From Tieghemiomyces parasiticus (lineage: Eukaryota > Kickxellomycota > Dimargaritomycetes > Dimargaritales > Dimargaritaceae): a stretch of DNA of 19,788 bases. Location of the stretch: the NCBI GenBank assembly GCA_027575765.1, contig JANBPT010000893.1:1-19788 (forward strand). Reading direction: 5' to 3'. Position numbers and translations under genes: made by a program. Below the pieces are notes generated by a model, which saw only the letters and a program-made list of their open reading frames with translations, did no database searches and was not told where the DNA came from. This document shows, piece after piece, positions 1 to 9,246 of the stretch (position 1 is the first letter of the stretch; each line of letters opens with the position of its first letter).

Positions 1-1055
1 GTACCGAATTGCAGGTGGTGATCAGCGGGCAGGCGGTGAGGGGAGAGGCAGGGCGGGGATGCCAGTGAGGCGGGTGCGGGTAGGGCGTGGTTCGAGGGGC
101 AACTGCGCGATCATACACTCTGCCCATTGGGGTAGAATGGGAAAAAGGGGTCGGGACGCGGAGACCCAAGGCCCACGCGACTAGCCCCACCCCCATCCTC
201 TCTCCGGGCCTGCTAATGCCAGACTGATTGTATGCGAAGGGGAGAGCTAATGCATACCTGCTCTTCCGTCGCACTTCACCTCCCCCCTGTCCTCCTCTAA
301 AACCGGATATCGATTTGGACCGCTGTAATATATGCCGACCGACACCACCAACAGTCGAACACTGACTTTGCGATGCCACCCTCCCGGGTGGCGTAGCGGA
401 GACTGGAAGTGGCCGAGTGTATGCGCCAGGCAATTGTGACGATGGACACCACCCCAGGCCGACTCAGGCTGGTGTCCAGTCTTAAAGGAGAGGCGCCGGC
501 GTATGAGCGGGCAATGTTATACTGCAACCCCACCCCTAGACAGGGCTGATATGCCCACACCCCTTGACCACCACACTGGCCGGGGCATAAATGCGTGCAC
601 CACCCGGTGCGGGCAAGCGCCAGACGCATGAAGGACGTATGCAAACCCGCGGACCGTCCACAGAGATCCAACACTTACATCAAGTGCCACGACCACCCAT
701 ATGCGAAGGGGTGCCAAAGGAAAGCAGCCGTACAATTGACCGCACGAGCAGGTGGACCGACGCGTCCCTTGACTTTTTCCCGCGATTCACAATTGACCTC
801 ACCGGTCAGCAATCAATGCCGCGGTCAGATAGGGGAGGGGTCTCGTTCAGTGCCCTTAACTGGCATCGAATGGCCTAGGGGTCCAGGCGGTCAAGCCGGC
901 TGAATCGCTTAGGCCGCTTCGTAGTAGTCGAGCAGCAGGTGTTACAGTTGCGACGCAAAATCGGTTTTCGATATTGTTCACCACCGCTTGCTTGGTAGTC
1001 CGCGGATCACAGCCCCGAGGCAGCCCTGGCCCACACACTTCCCTTAGTCGCTCCG
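1..1055. other. No recognisable gene; G-rich left end
   Basis: No reading frame here resembles a known protein. Positions 27-99 carry eight runs of three or more G (27-29, 40-43, 51-53, 55-58, 72-74, 78-80, 83-85, 96-99), so this end is strongly G-skewed and could form quadruplexes. A hairpin with a perfect 9-bp stem (443-451 with 470-478) lies inside a tRNA-length interval (401-481) whose ends also pair over 7 bp, but it lacks a T-loop and was not accepted as a tRNA. Overlapping ORFs of about 100 codons at 591-903 read as chance. Confidence 0.6.
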
Positions 1056-1478
1056 ATGGTGAGAGCCACGCCATTACTGCGTTTAACCCACGCAGTACGA
1101 ACCGTTCTAGCTTGTCCTGGTGTCGCTTATAGCCACTCTACATTTGGATGTGCCCGGCTGGGCCAAGATGTCGGACTTGATGTAATGACGTGGAAGGGCG
1201 AGAAGACCGCGACCTGGCGACCATGTCGTCAGGTAAGGGCCTGCCACGCGTGCGACCGAAAGTACACACCCGACCGCACCGTGCACGTATGCCGTTGGGA
1301 TCCTCTTGTCCCACCGTTAGCAACATCTATACGTCGGTTTGGTAATACAGAATTCCCGCCCGTTGACTCCGACCGGCCTGCCGAGCCGATCCAATTATGC
1401 AGGGTGGCTACAAGGCAGCCAGCTGTGTCCCTCTTTCGTACCCTTCCCCTTTTTTTTCTACCGACCCTGGCCTCCCCC

Positions 1479-1673
1479 ATGGCCTCGAGCACCGCCGCCA
1501 ACGCACTTTTCGTTGTCGACTCTAGCCCCCCCGAAACATCTACCGCAAGAGATTGGGGACCTATATTCTCGGCTATCACGATTTGGGATCTTACGCCCAC
1601 TCTTGGCCAGGCTCGCTGCCCTTTCTCTAGCCCTGCCATGCTCAGCCAGTCCTGCCCTGCTGTCCTTCGTTGA
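1479..1673 (+). CDS. Doubtful small ORF, 64 aa
   Basis: I do not recognise this. An ATG follows a pyrimidine tract (eight T at 1450-1457, then a C-rich stretch), which resembles the pyrimidine-rich leaders of real genes in this window. It encodes about 64 residues starting MASSTAANALFVVDSS and rich in Ser, Ala and Thr, then stops at 1671-1673. It overlaps another plus-strand frame that stays open to 1902 and two open minus-strand frames, so at most one of them can be real. No domain, signal peptide or splice pattern supports it. It could equally be a chance opening in a locally GC-rich patch or the remnant of a first exon. Confidence 0.12.
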   Translation: MASSTAANALFVVDSSPPETSTARDWGPIFSAITIWDLTPTLGQARCPFSSPAMLSQSCPAVLR

Positions 1674-1689
1674 CCAGGGTAGAACCACC

Positions 1690-1902
1690 ATGGCCGGAAT
1701 GATATCCGTGGCGATGGCACCTCTACTCGCCCCCCTTGTTTTCAAAATCCAATCATTGCTGAACAGCTGCCCGCCCTCCGGGCACCGGTTTGATGCTGTT
1801 ACGGAGAGGTTGGCTGCCAAGTACTTTCAACCTTGGTCTGCCGTACACTACTGTGCGATACACAACAAACTCCTGGAGAGCCTAGTCGTATGCGCCTGTT
1901 GA
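1690..1902 (+). CDS. Possible small secreted-type protein, 70 aa
   Basis: I do not recognise a family. The ATG at 1690 sits in an optimal eukaryotic start context (CCACCATGG). The predicted 70-residue product begins with a hydrophobic stretch (about residues 4-18, MISVAMAPLLAPLVF), which could be a signal peptide or anchor. Four cysteines follow, at about residues 27, 55, 68 and 70. The same frame is open upstream to 1339 with no ATG before 1690 that I would prefer. A signal-peptide-like start plus cysteines fits a small secreted protein, but one good start context in 10 kb of non-coding DNA is not rare. Transcript or conservation evidence would be needed to accept it. Confidence 0.17.
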   Translation: MAGMISVAMAPLLAPLVFKIQSLLNSCPPSGHRFDAVTERLAAKYFQPWSAVHYCAIHNKLLESLVVCAC

Positions 1903-4900
1903 CGAGTGTCAAGAGTAATGCAATTAGCGAAGCAGGGATTCGGGCTAGTCATCCCCTGAAGTTCAGCCATCGCCCTAGGTCGGTTGGTCAGTCGCGGCCT
2001 CATCACTCCTCCCCCCTGACCCATGTCCAAGACGACATCAAAGCTCCCCTGGCTTTGTAAAGCGAGAAATAGAGGTAGACCCTTCACCAGCCTCTGAATC
2101 CCACTGTGCGTATCCCGGAGCTAGAATCAAGGTCATTGGTGCCGGTAGCAAGCCGCTCGACTAGCCAGGGTAGGCACTTTTTTTACTGTCATGGATTGCG
2201 CTACGCCGTAGCCCAGCATAAGCCATTACCGGTGTCTAGAACGCGTGTGTGGAGATTCTTAAAGAGCTACTACGGCGGTAGTTCATCACCTAACCTCCTA
2301 TGTGAAAAACAACACGCCCCTATCCCTGTAGCCTAGATGACGGCTGGAATGCGCCTAGCCTTGCCGCCTGACTGGCCGATACTTCTCCTGGCATTAGTTC
2401 CCACCACTCGCTTTGACGGTAACTACCTAACAACCTTATCGTAGCCGGTCAAGGGCATGTTTTTGTTTTGCAATTCCTAGGAGCCTTCATGAGACGAGGC
2501 CCGTAGGCGTGATTCTAACACCAGCACCCCCAAACGCCTATCCACCCTCACCCCCGTTTGCCACACCACCCTCACACATGCCTGACCTATACGATCCCTA
2601 TTTTTTCATATTGCATCCTCCCATCGTCCATGCTGCTGCCGACATGGTCTGGCCGTTCCGACTGTGTGCGTACCCTTCGGCAGTAAGGCTCGCCTCCTTC
2701 TTGGTGCGACGACGATGGTGATATGCGAAGCCAATGGGACCACGGCCCAATAGTTTGGCAGGCCTCTAAAATAATGCCCAACCGGTCGCGACAGACGATT
2801 CCTCAAGCTGACGCTCGGACCTCGCAGCCGATGTTTAATCGGACCGCTCTCCTATACGGTTAGTGGCCGACAGTCGTTCACTATCTCTGGCTCTTCGTTT
2901 CTTCCTTTTTGTTTACCAACTGTGCACAACGCAACCATCCTACCTTCAAACCAACAACCACTTACCAGCCCTTTCCGCTCGCCCCTGGCTGCTGTAGCTG
3001 GCGGGTGTACCCAGTCCTTATTTAGTTCGCTCTCTACGGCAGCAAGGGTTAGACTACCGCTTATTATCCGGTCGTTCTGCGCTGAATTTCCCCGGTCAGG
3101 CGCGACGACCCCTAATAAACTAATGCTTGCCTGGGTTCGCTTCGTTGGCCTCAGAAAGCCTAGGTTGTATGCGGTATGATCAGCCTGGGGCCCTATTCCC
3201 TGAAAGCGCCTTGGAAATGTATCGGTAATGTTTCAAATCTTGACAGTAACACCATCCCGCCTTTCGTCCTATTCATCATACCATAAACAGCGTGCCACGC
3301 ACCTCTTCTCATTTCTGACAGCCAAGGTTCCGTTCTATTGTCAGAGGTATCATTAGCTGCTGAATAACTACGCCGTCGTGACCGCGGCTGGTATGGCCAA
3401 AATCCGGTGCCACTTTTTCATAATGTATCGCACAGACGTTTGCCATCCCCATCATCACCTCTATCCGTCTAATCTTTAAACTCTTGGGAAATACCTTAAA
3501 ACCTGCGCCGACTCCGCTTGTAGAGTTGGTTATGCTAGTCTTAGATCGTACGACATCGTGATGAACGCGACTGATTATTACTCATTGAACCAGGCTCTGG
3601 GTGTTGGGTTGGTTGGGCGTTGCAGTGACCCGTAGCAGGGTTGGTGGTGACAGGTAGAGGGTGGTCTATGATGTATGTCAGCGCCAGTACACATGCAGAT
3701 CGACTGGTGTGTAGTCAAATCTTTAGACGATCAACTGCAACCGCAGTGCGAATACTGCACCCCCTCCCCCCACCAAGCCTTCCGCCAGTGCGACGCGATC
3801 ACATCGACTAGCACAGTAAAATTACCAGCTGAGAGCGGTACCCCACATTTTCTTGGCCACCCTCATCGGTGGCCCCTCCTCGGTCGGGTGACTCAACAAT
3901 TCCCTTACAGTTCAGGGTCTCGGCCGCTGATTTGAGATACCCGGCGCTGAAATCTGCAATCCTGCGCGAGGGGTGATACGGGTGATACAGGCTTTTTTTT
4001 TGTGGCGGGCTATAGCTATGCGGGTTTTCTCCAACTGGCATTGTGTGGCAAATCCTGGCTACAGGGGCCAAATACGGGGAAGGCAATGTGCGACTGTAGC
4101 ACGTCCTGGGCGTCTGCGGCAGGCAGTGTAAGCTAGCCTATTGGCTTGTTCAGGTAAGCGGGCTGAACCGTTTCTCGGTTTACTTGGTTGATAAAGCCCT
4201 AGAGTGTCTAAGCGTTCGTTCTAGTATGTGCATAGTATCCAACTGTCCACTATTTGTAGAATCCCCCTCCACTGCATTGGGCCGAGGACTTTAGCCTGGC
4301 GCATATTGATCATGCGAAGGGGACTGAAATGCTTCACACTTGGCTGATCAGCGACCACCCCCTCCACCTATTTTGAGTCTGCCCCAAGATAGCAAAAGGG
4401 GTTGGCTGGGCCATTTCGGGCCAACTTTTCCTGCTACTTTAAGTAGGGGGGCAGGGAGGAGTATCAGGGGAACCCCGCCCAGAATGTTACAGCGAGATTT
4501 CGCTCCAATGCTTCACATTGGGGGAGACCCACCTGTACCTTGGGGTGTGCATTGCCCGCCCACCCCTGTGCTAGTGGGACTGAGGTTAAGGTATGGGGGT
4601 AACTCTGATCAAAGCAGACACAGCCTGACAATATCTAGTCTAGGCTACAAGATGCAGTGATGGTGGCAGCTAGTAATTGAGTACTGGGAAAGGGTAGATC
4701 GACAAATGCTTAATGCCCTCTTTTATTTATATTGGGCCCGCCCTCCCTAGCCATCTAATAGGTCAATTGTTTTTGGGCTCCCCAGTTGCATGGCAAAGTT
4801 CCATCTTATTTCCTATTAGGCAACATGTGCCCGGCCACACGATTGTGAGAAGATGCCTATGCTAGGAATAGAGGGTATGCCAATGGTGATGGCGCAAAGT

Positions 4901-5218
4901 GGATGTTTTCCAGGACTTGATATGCTTGGTCGATGGTATGGGAGTAGCGGTTAAAGACGTGGCCTAGGTATATTGTAGTGGCTGTCAGCCGATGGAAGTG
5001 ATACATTAGGCCCAGGGTGGCTTCACTATGTCCCCCTTTCAATTCAGCATTACCGTGGCCTGAACTGGACCCCAATTACTGACCTCTACCCATACTCCAG
5101 CCAACCCACTCCCCCACTCTTACCCCTAAAGTCGATCTGCGGATGGGTAACCATGCCACTGTTGCGCCACCAGTGTCGCACCGCCTAAAATCCAAGCCGA
5201 CCTGTCAGATCTATCAAA
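1903..5218. other. Gene-free stretch
   Basis: Stops are frequent in all frames and no translation resembles a known domain. It contains a 9-bp tandem duplication GGGTGATAC (3971-3979 and 3980-3988) directly before a run of nine T (3993-4001), a G/T-rich patch near 3600-3665, and an 11-bp word AATGCTTCACA at 4328-4338 and again at 4507-4517. A pyrimidine-rich stretch at 2885-2950 contains ATCCTAC (2937-2943), a word that recurs at start-site-like places further right. An open plus-strand frame at 4340-4660 begins at TTG and looks like chance. Confidence 0.6.
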
Positions 5219-5290
5219 TTGCTCACACAATCAGCCCAGAGTGGCGGTTTTACTCCCCCCGGTTTGACGCCTAAATCTGGAGGGTATATC

Positions 5291-5344
5291 GTGGGGGGGG
5301 GCAGTCTGCAACGAACTCATGTCCATCATTGTGGGGGGGGGCAG
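5291..5344 (+). repeat. Two G9 repeats spaced 40 bp
   Basis: The 14-bp word GTGGGGGGGGGCAG occurs at 5291-5304 and again at 5331-5344. The copies are exactly 40 bp apart, each with nine consecutive G followed by CAG. The bases between them are not obviously duplicated. This could be a small tandem duplication that has decayed outside the G run, or two independent homopolymers. The strand could form a G-quadruplex using both runs. No gene is associated with it. Confidence 0.75.
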
Positions 5345-5453
5345 AGTTTCGCTGGTGTGGACTGTGGTGAGGAACGTTTTCGAGCCAAGGGCGAATGGGT
5401 AGGCAACGCCACCCAGTTGCGCAGCAGGCAACCTTGTAGGTTATGAGGGGGTG

Positions 5454-5981
5454 ATGGAAAGGGTGGGGGAGGGTTGCTTTTACTCACTTGAATTTATGCC
5501 CGAGGAAATCCAATTTCGACTACTACAATCTATGACCGGAAGTGACCCGGGTGGATTCATTCCTTTACTACCTCTGAGGCTCCGGGACGCTGCAGGTTTG
5601 TATACTAACGGTGGCTTGTTGAGCCTGTCGCTCACCGAATTGTTGCCATCGCACGTACACATTGCCCGCATTATTTCCCCCGCTCTTCTGCCCGACCAAT
5701 CCCTCCTGAGAGCCTGCCCCCCCCCTGTCGTATGGCCAACTACCTCGGAATGTAAAGTATACCTCCATCCACCCATCAGTGCGTCGACATACGGCAAAGT
5801 TTACGTTGGGCCCGCTGGACCCAGCTCTTTAGTGAGTAGTACAGGTTTTTCCGAACCTATTTGCCCTTCACCCAGCCTACATCGTTCGTATCAGAGTATT
5901 GATCTCCACCCTGCACTGCTTGAACGTTCTTTGAGCTACCAGTCCATTACAAAGTGCTATTCCATTACGCCGTACGGCTGA
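5454..5981 (+). CDS. Doubtful ORF, 175 aa
   Basis: I do not recognise this. An ATG with G at -3 and G at +4 opens a 175-codon frame ending in TGA at 5979-5981. It is the longest ATG-initiated frame in the left half that does not share its interval with several rivals. The product is rich in Ser, Leu and Pro, has no clear membrane segment or signal peptide, and shows no motif I can name. A shorter minus-strand frame (5480-5797) overlaps it. By rough reckoning, a stop-free run of this length is expected about 0.2 times in 10 kb of random equal-base sequence over six frames, so it is only mildly surprising. It contains a run of nine C (5717-5725), unlike the confident genes nearby. Confidence 0.15.
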   Translation: MERVGEGCFYSLEFMPEEIQFRLLQSMTGSDPGGFIPLLPLRLRDAAGLYTNGGLLSLSLTELLPSHVHIARIISPALLPDQSLLRACPPPVVWPTTSECKVYLHPPISASTYGKVYVGPAGPSSLVSSTGFSEPICPSPSLHRSYQSIDLHPALLERSLSYQSITKCYSITPYG

Positions 5982-6267
5982 ACTCTTTGTTTCACCCCAC
6001 GGTACCATGTGCATTCGCTCAAAAACACATCATACCCCCTGTCAACTTCTTCACCCGCCTGCTATTCGCTGCAGGTATGTGTCGAGTGCTGGCGTGAGAG
6101 GGTGGCGCTGACCAATGGTGTCCTGATTGCTGTAAGTTGCTAGGCTTGGGGTAGCAGGCTGAACCATTTATGGACCAAGATATTCCACCCTCGACACTGA
6201 CTCAAGAATGCCGCCCAAGTGTTGACCACCCACTATATGTAGTAGGCGGGTAATTCAAGGAGGACAA

Positions 6268-6330
6268 GGGGGGGATGAAATGTGGGGAAGGGAAACAGGG
6301 GCGGGCAGGTATTGGGATGGGGAAGGTGGG
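6268..6330 (+). other. G-quadruplex-prone patch
   Basis: Within 63 bases there are eight runs of three or more G: 6268-6274, 6284-6287, 6290-6292, 6298-6301, 6303-6305, 6314-6316, 6319-6322 and 6328-6330. The runs at 6284-6305 have loops of 2, 5 and 1 bases and so satisfy the usual four-run quadruplex pattern. The other strand is a C-rich pyrimidine tract that would resemble a promoter leader if a minus-strand transcript existed, but I see no minus-strand gene downstream of it. Confidence 0.7.
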
Positions 6331-6384
6331 CGGACAAATCAGATCAACTACCGCTTAATAACAACACGTTTATGATTGTCAGAT

Positions 6385-6777
6385 ATGGTTTATACAGGTG
6401 TGGACACACTAGAGTTGTGCGGTATGTGTGAGAAAAAGCGGACGACATTGGCTGACAAAGTGTTGATGGGCAACGCCACCTCACCTACCTTGTTAACTCC
6501 ATTAGGCCAAGCGCCCATCCCAAAAGAAGGCGGATTGTTTTCATCCGGGGGAGTGTGTAGGCCCGAACTTCAAAGTCAGGCTCACCAATGGCGGGGCTAC
6601 TTGGGCTGCCCCATCGGTGGCATCTTAAGCCGACCCACTCCGGTTTGGAAGCGGAGGGCCGACACGCCATGGGGTTTACTCCCGGGCGCTATATCCATCC
6701 TTCCCTTCCGCGGCGTGGTTCCCATTTCTCGGGTCACCGTGGCAGATAATTGGTCGGTCCACACCATCAAGGAATAG
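6385..6777 (+). CDS. Doubtful ORF, 130 aa
   Basis: I do not recognise this. The first ATG of the open frame is at 6385 and the frame closes with TAG at 6775-6777, giving about 130 residues. The product has a CGMC pair near residues 12-15 and is otherwise Gly/Pro-rich without visible domain structure. It begins about 55 bases after the G-rich patch. Overlapping minus-strand frames of similar quality exist, and nothing in base or codon use sets it apart from neighbouring non-coding DNA. It is most likely chance. Confidence 0.1.
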   Translation: MVYTGVDTLELCGMCEKKRTTLADKVLMGNATSPTLLTPLGQAPIPKEGGLFSSGGVCRPELQSQAHQWRGYLGCPIGGILSRPTPVWKRRADTPWGLLPGAISILPFRGVVPISRVTVADNWSVHTIKE

Positions 6778-8700
6778 GGGACCGGTCCGGTTGTTAAACG
6801 TCTGTAGATTAGGAATGGGTGGCCATAATGATATCGCGAGGGTTTCATCTATCCTATTGCGTAATATGAGGGAGGGTGAGGTGGTTGGTTGATGTCTACC
6901 TATAGACAAGCAGTCCACACTGCCTGTCCGTATCAAGTAGACTGTGATATGCAATGGTGTGGATACGACCATGAATCATACTCGGCAAGCGCCTTAGGGA
7001 CAAATGTCGGCCCTTGTATTCAGGTAACGTAGCAGTGCCAGCCTCATAATCTTCACCGGGTGTCCGTTGAAGTAAACCATCGATAGAGAAAATGTGTACA
7101 AAATGGCAGAGGTCACCCGACGTATACCTCTCACATTGCCGAGACTATGGAATGCTGGCGATGGTGTCTCTGACCGACTGGGACTAATAGGCATAGGATG
7201 CCAGCCGTGGGGGTCGGCCGAGCGCGGACCATCCCAATATACCGGTCAAGGTCAAATTTTCATGAGGGTTTTTTTGGCCGACCGTGCGGTATGGGGGTGG
7301 GTTAATGTAGTTGTGCTCTACAGGATATTCAGGAATCCACTTTTCTAATACCCTGCGATCGATTAGGTGGCGCTAGAACGAGTCTAAAGGAAATCATTCT
7401 GGTAGTGGGGAGACCCGATTATTTACCGGCTAAGCAGAGGAGCCATTTGAACTGCCCTATAAGCCAATGCTGTTGTGTCAAAGCCTCGTTAGAAGGAGAG
7501 ACAGCTGTACACAAAAACGTGGACCGCATTATACTTCCCCATCGCGATGCTGGTCGAGTTGATCCTGGGCCCTGTGCCATTGAGTCTGGCTACCATGCTG
7601 ACAAAGAATTCAGGCCTATCTCTGCAGTGTCTGGTATGAGTTCTGGAGAGTATGGGTGCAAAGATCCCTTGGATGAGAGAACCTCGCGGTGTTGACCCCT
7701 AATATTTACGCGGCAAGCAAAATGTAACGACGTCTAGTCTTTTTGAACGCGCCAACTGACCGCTTAGCGGGCAACATCATCCCGGGGAGTTCGTTCTTAT
7801 GAGAAGTTTCTTCAACATCGATAGGAATGAGTAGGCATACTCTCTCCACGCCCTGGCTGTGTTGTGGTGACTGGCCTAACTCACACAATATCCGTCGTCC
7901 TTTTACCACGCCACCTAAGGCATGGCTTCCATCGGTTCTGACAGTACAAACTCCCTCCCTCCTCTGAAAAAGGCTATGGACTAAAGCACCGAATGAACCA
8001 AGCCCCCCCGGCCCGGCTGCTTCCGCTTGCGACTGCCGGATTAGCAGTTGATAATTGTTTGTTACCTAGCCTCATCCGTTCAAAGCAGCACCCTCGAGGC
8101 TAACCCGAACGGTTTGGAATTCGACCGGACAGATAGTTGGGCTTGTCCCCGAGGATTTTTTTCACTCTCAGTGGCCCATTGAACTCTACGGCCGCTGAAT
8201 CTACCCCAGTCCTCTGCACCCTACTTGACCATACGGGGTAGGGCCGGTTCCTTGTCAACCGACCAGGGCGCCACTGACTACCAACTCCCTCGTCTTGCAA
8301 TATAGTAGTGGCGGCCGTTAATTTAAGCAGGGGGTTCAACATCGTGATAGGAGAGAGTCACTTCAGAGGACGCCCGTGACTCTAATATAACAGACGATTT
8401 AGGGACCACGGTTCACCCCGAATTTTCGGGACTGGCTGCGAAACTGACCGCACCAGTCAGAGTGGTGCCCGCTGACAATGGGGTTGTTTCATTTCGTCCC
8501 TATGAATTTCACGACCAGTCGGGGGGGGGGAGGTTGGACTGTTGTATTTTATAGCCTCTATCACCAAATAGACCTGGGCGAGTCGTTGTCACTGATAGTC
8601 ATGACCACTCACTAACGCTTACCTTTTTTGAATTGAGGTGTTGGCAATATTAGGTACGGTTGATTAGTGGGTTCTTAATTCCTTAACTGTTCCTGTTTAT
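6778..8700. other. Gene-free stretch
   Basis: No frame resembles a protein family. Open frames at 7405-7695 (plus) and 8100-8342 (minus) are short and featureless. A run of ten G lies at 8521-8530. A B-box-like sequence GGTTCAACATC near 8330 lacks a matching T-stem and A-box, so no tRNA is called. Confidence 0.6.
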
Positions 8701-8730
8701 CCCCTTCACTGTTCATCTTCGGTTCCCATT

Positions 8731-8737
8731 ATCCTAC
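8731..8737 (+). promoter_or_regulatory. Start-site-like ATCCTAC element
   Basis: The sequence ATCCTAC is embedded in a pyrimidine-rich stretch (about 8690-8760). The same word occurs at 2937-2943, 9240-9246 and 9641-9647, and as CTCCTAC 37 bases before the G-patch gene start. In that last place it sits where a transcription start would be expected. Here it precedes a small ORF by about 60 bases. Calling it an initiator is inference from position and composition only. Confidence 0.2.
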
Positions 8738-8796
8738 AATAATCCCTCCTCCTTTGTTATACTGCCTGTTCTTAAAAACTAGTGCAGGCCCTCTCA

Positions 8797-8946
8797 ATGG
8801 CTGAGTATGCCCTGACTGCGCCGCGACACCCGTGTAAACTGGGAGGGGAGCACTGCCCATTCGTACCATCTGAAGTGGAGCTTAACCTAAACACTCACGG
8901 TGCCCTTGCTGCTAATTGGCGCCCCTACGACCGCGGACCTGCCTAA
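8797..8946 (+). CDS. Possible 49-aa small ORF
   Basis: I do not recognise this. The ATG at 8797 opens a 49-codon frame closed by TAA at 8944-8946. It lies about 60 bases downstream of a pyrimidine-rich, start-site-like stretch, an arrangement similar to the leader of the G-patch gene at 10632. The product, beginning MAEYALTAPRHPCKLGG, is polar with no signal peptide or motif. The start context is mediocre (T at -3, G at +4). It could be a real small gene, the first exon of something longer, or chance. Confidence 0.15.
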   Translation: MAEYALTAPRHPCKLGGEHCPFVPSEVELNLNTHGALAANWRPYDRGPA

Positions 8947-9197
8947 AGATTTGCGAAATTATCATCCGAGTGGTCCACCGTGGTTAGTTCCCTATTGTCT
9001 CCTTATTTAGTGGGTTAGTTTTGATCTAGCTTGGGGGCTGGGATGTTCTAACGCCTGGGTAAACATTGGTCGGCATACAACCACCACCATTAGGCGACAC
9101 TGGTCACCTAAAAGGGTATATACATGGGTCATCCGTTCGGATTCCTTAGTGGCATATAACCATTGTCACTGCCTTAATGTAATGGACTGGGGTTGGG

Positions 9198-9246
9198 GGC
9201 CTATATATAGGCCTTCCACAGCCCACTTCAATAACCATCATCCTAC
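9198..9246 (+). promoter_or_regulatory. TATA palindrome plus initiator-like site
   Basis: Positions 9198-9213 read GGCCTATATATAGGCC, a perfect 16-bp palindrome whose core TATATATA is a textbook TATA box. About 32-38 bases downstream lies ATCATCCTACC (ATCCTAC at 9240-9246), followed by a pyrimidine/A-rich leader. The spacing matches a RNA polymerase II core promoter. No convincing gene follows: the first ATG, at 9317, opens only four codons. Because the TATA core is symmetric, transcription could go either way. Confidence 0.35.

Noticed and set aside
401..481. tRNA-like interval: 7-bp pairing ends (GACTGGA/TCCAGTC), a TGGCCGAGTG D-arm-like start, 81 nt long
   Set aside because: No T-loop (TTCRA) or B-box at the expected place and no sensible anticodon stem; the internal 9-bp hairpin occupies the region where the anticodon and T arms should be.
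297..674. 125-codon minus-strand open frame
   Set aside because: No recognisable motif, overlapped by similar frames on both strands; expected by chance in this length of stop-poor DNA.
4249..4377. Short frame around the ATGCGAAGGGG copy reading AHIDHAKGTEMLHTW, considered as a retroelement fragment
   Set aside because: Fewer than 45 codons, and the frames at the other copies of the motif do not give related peptides.
8322..8345. B-box-like GGTTCAACATC, possible tRNA
   Set aside because: The flanking bases cannot form a T-stem and no A-box or acceptor pairing lies upstream.
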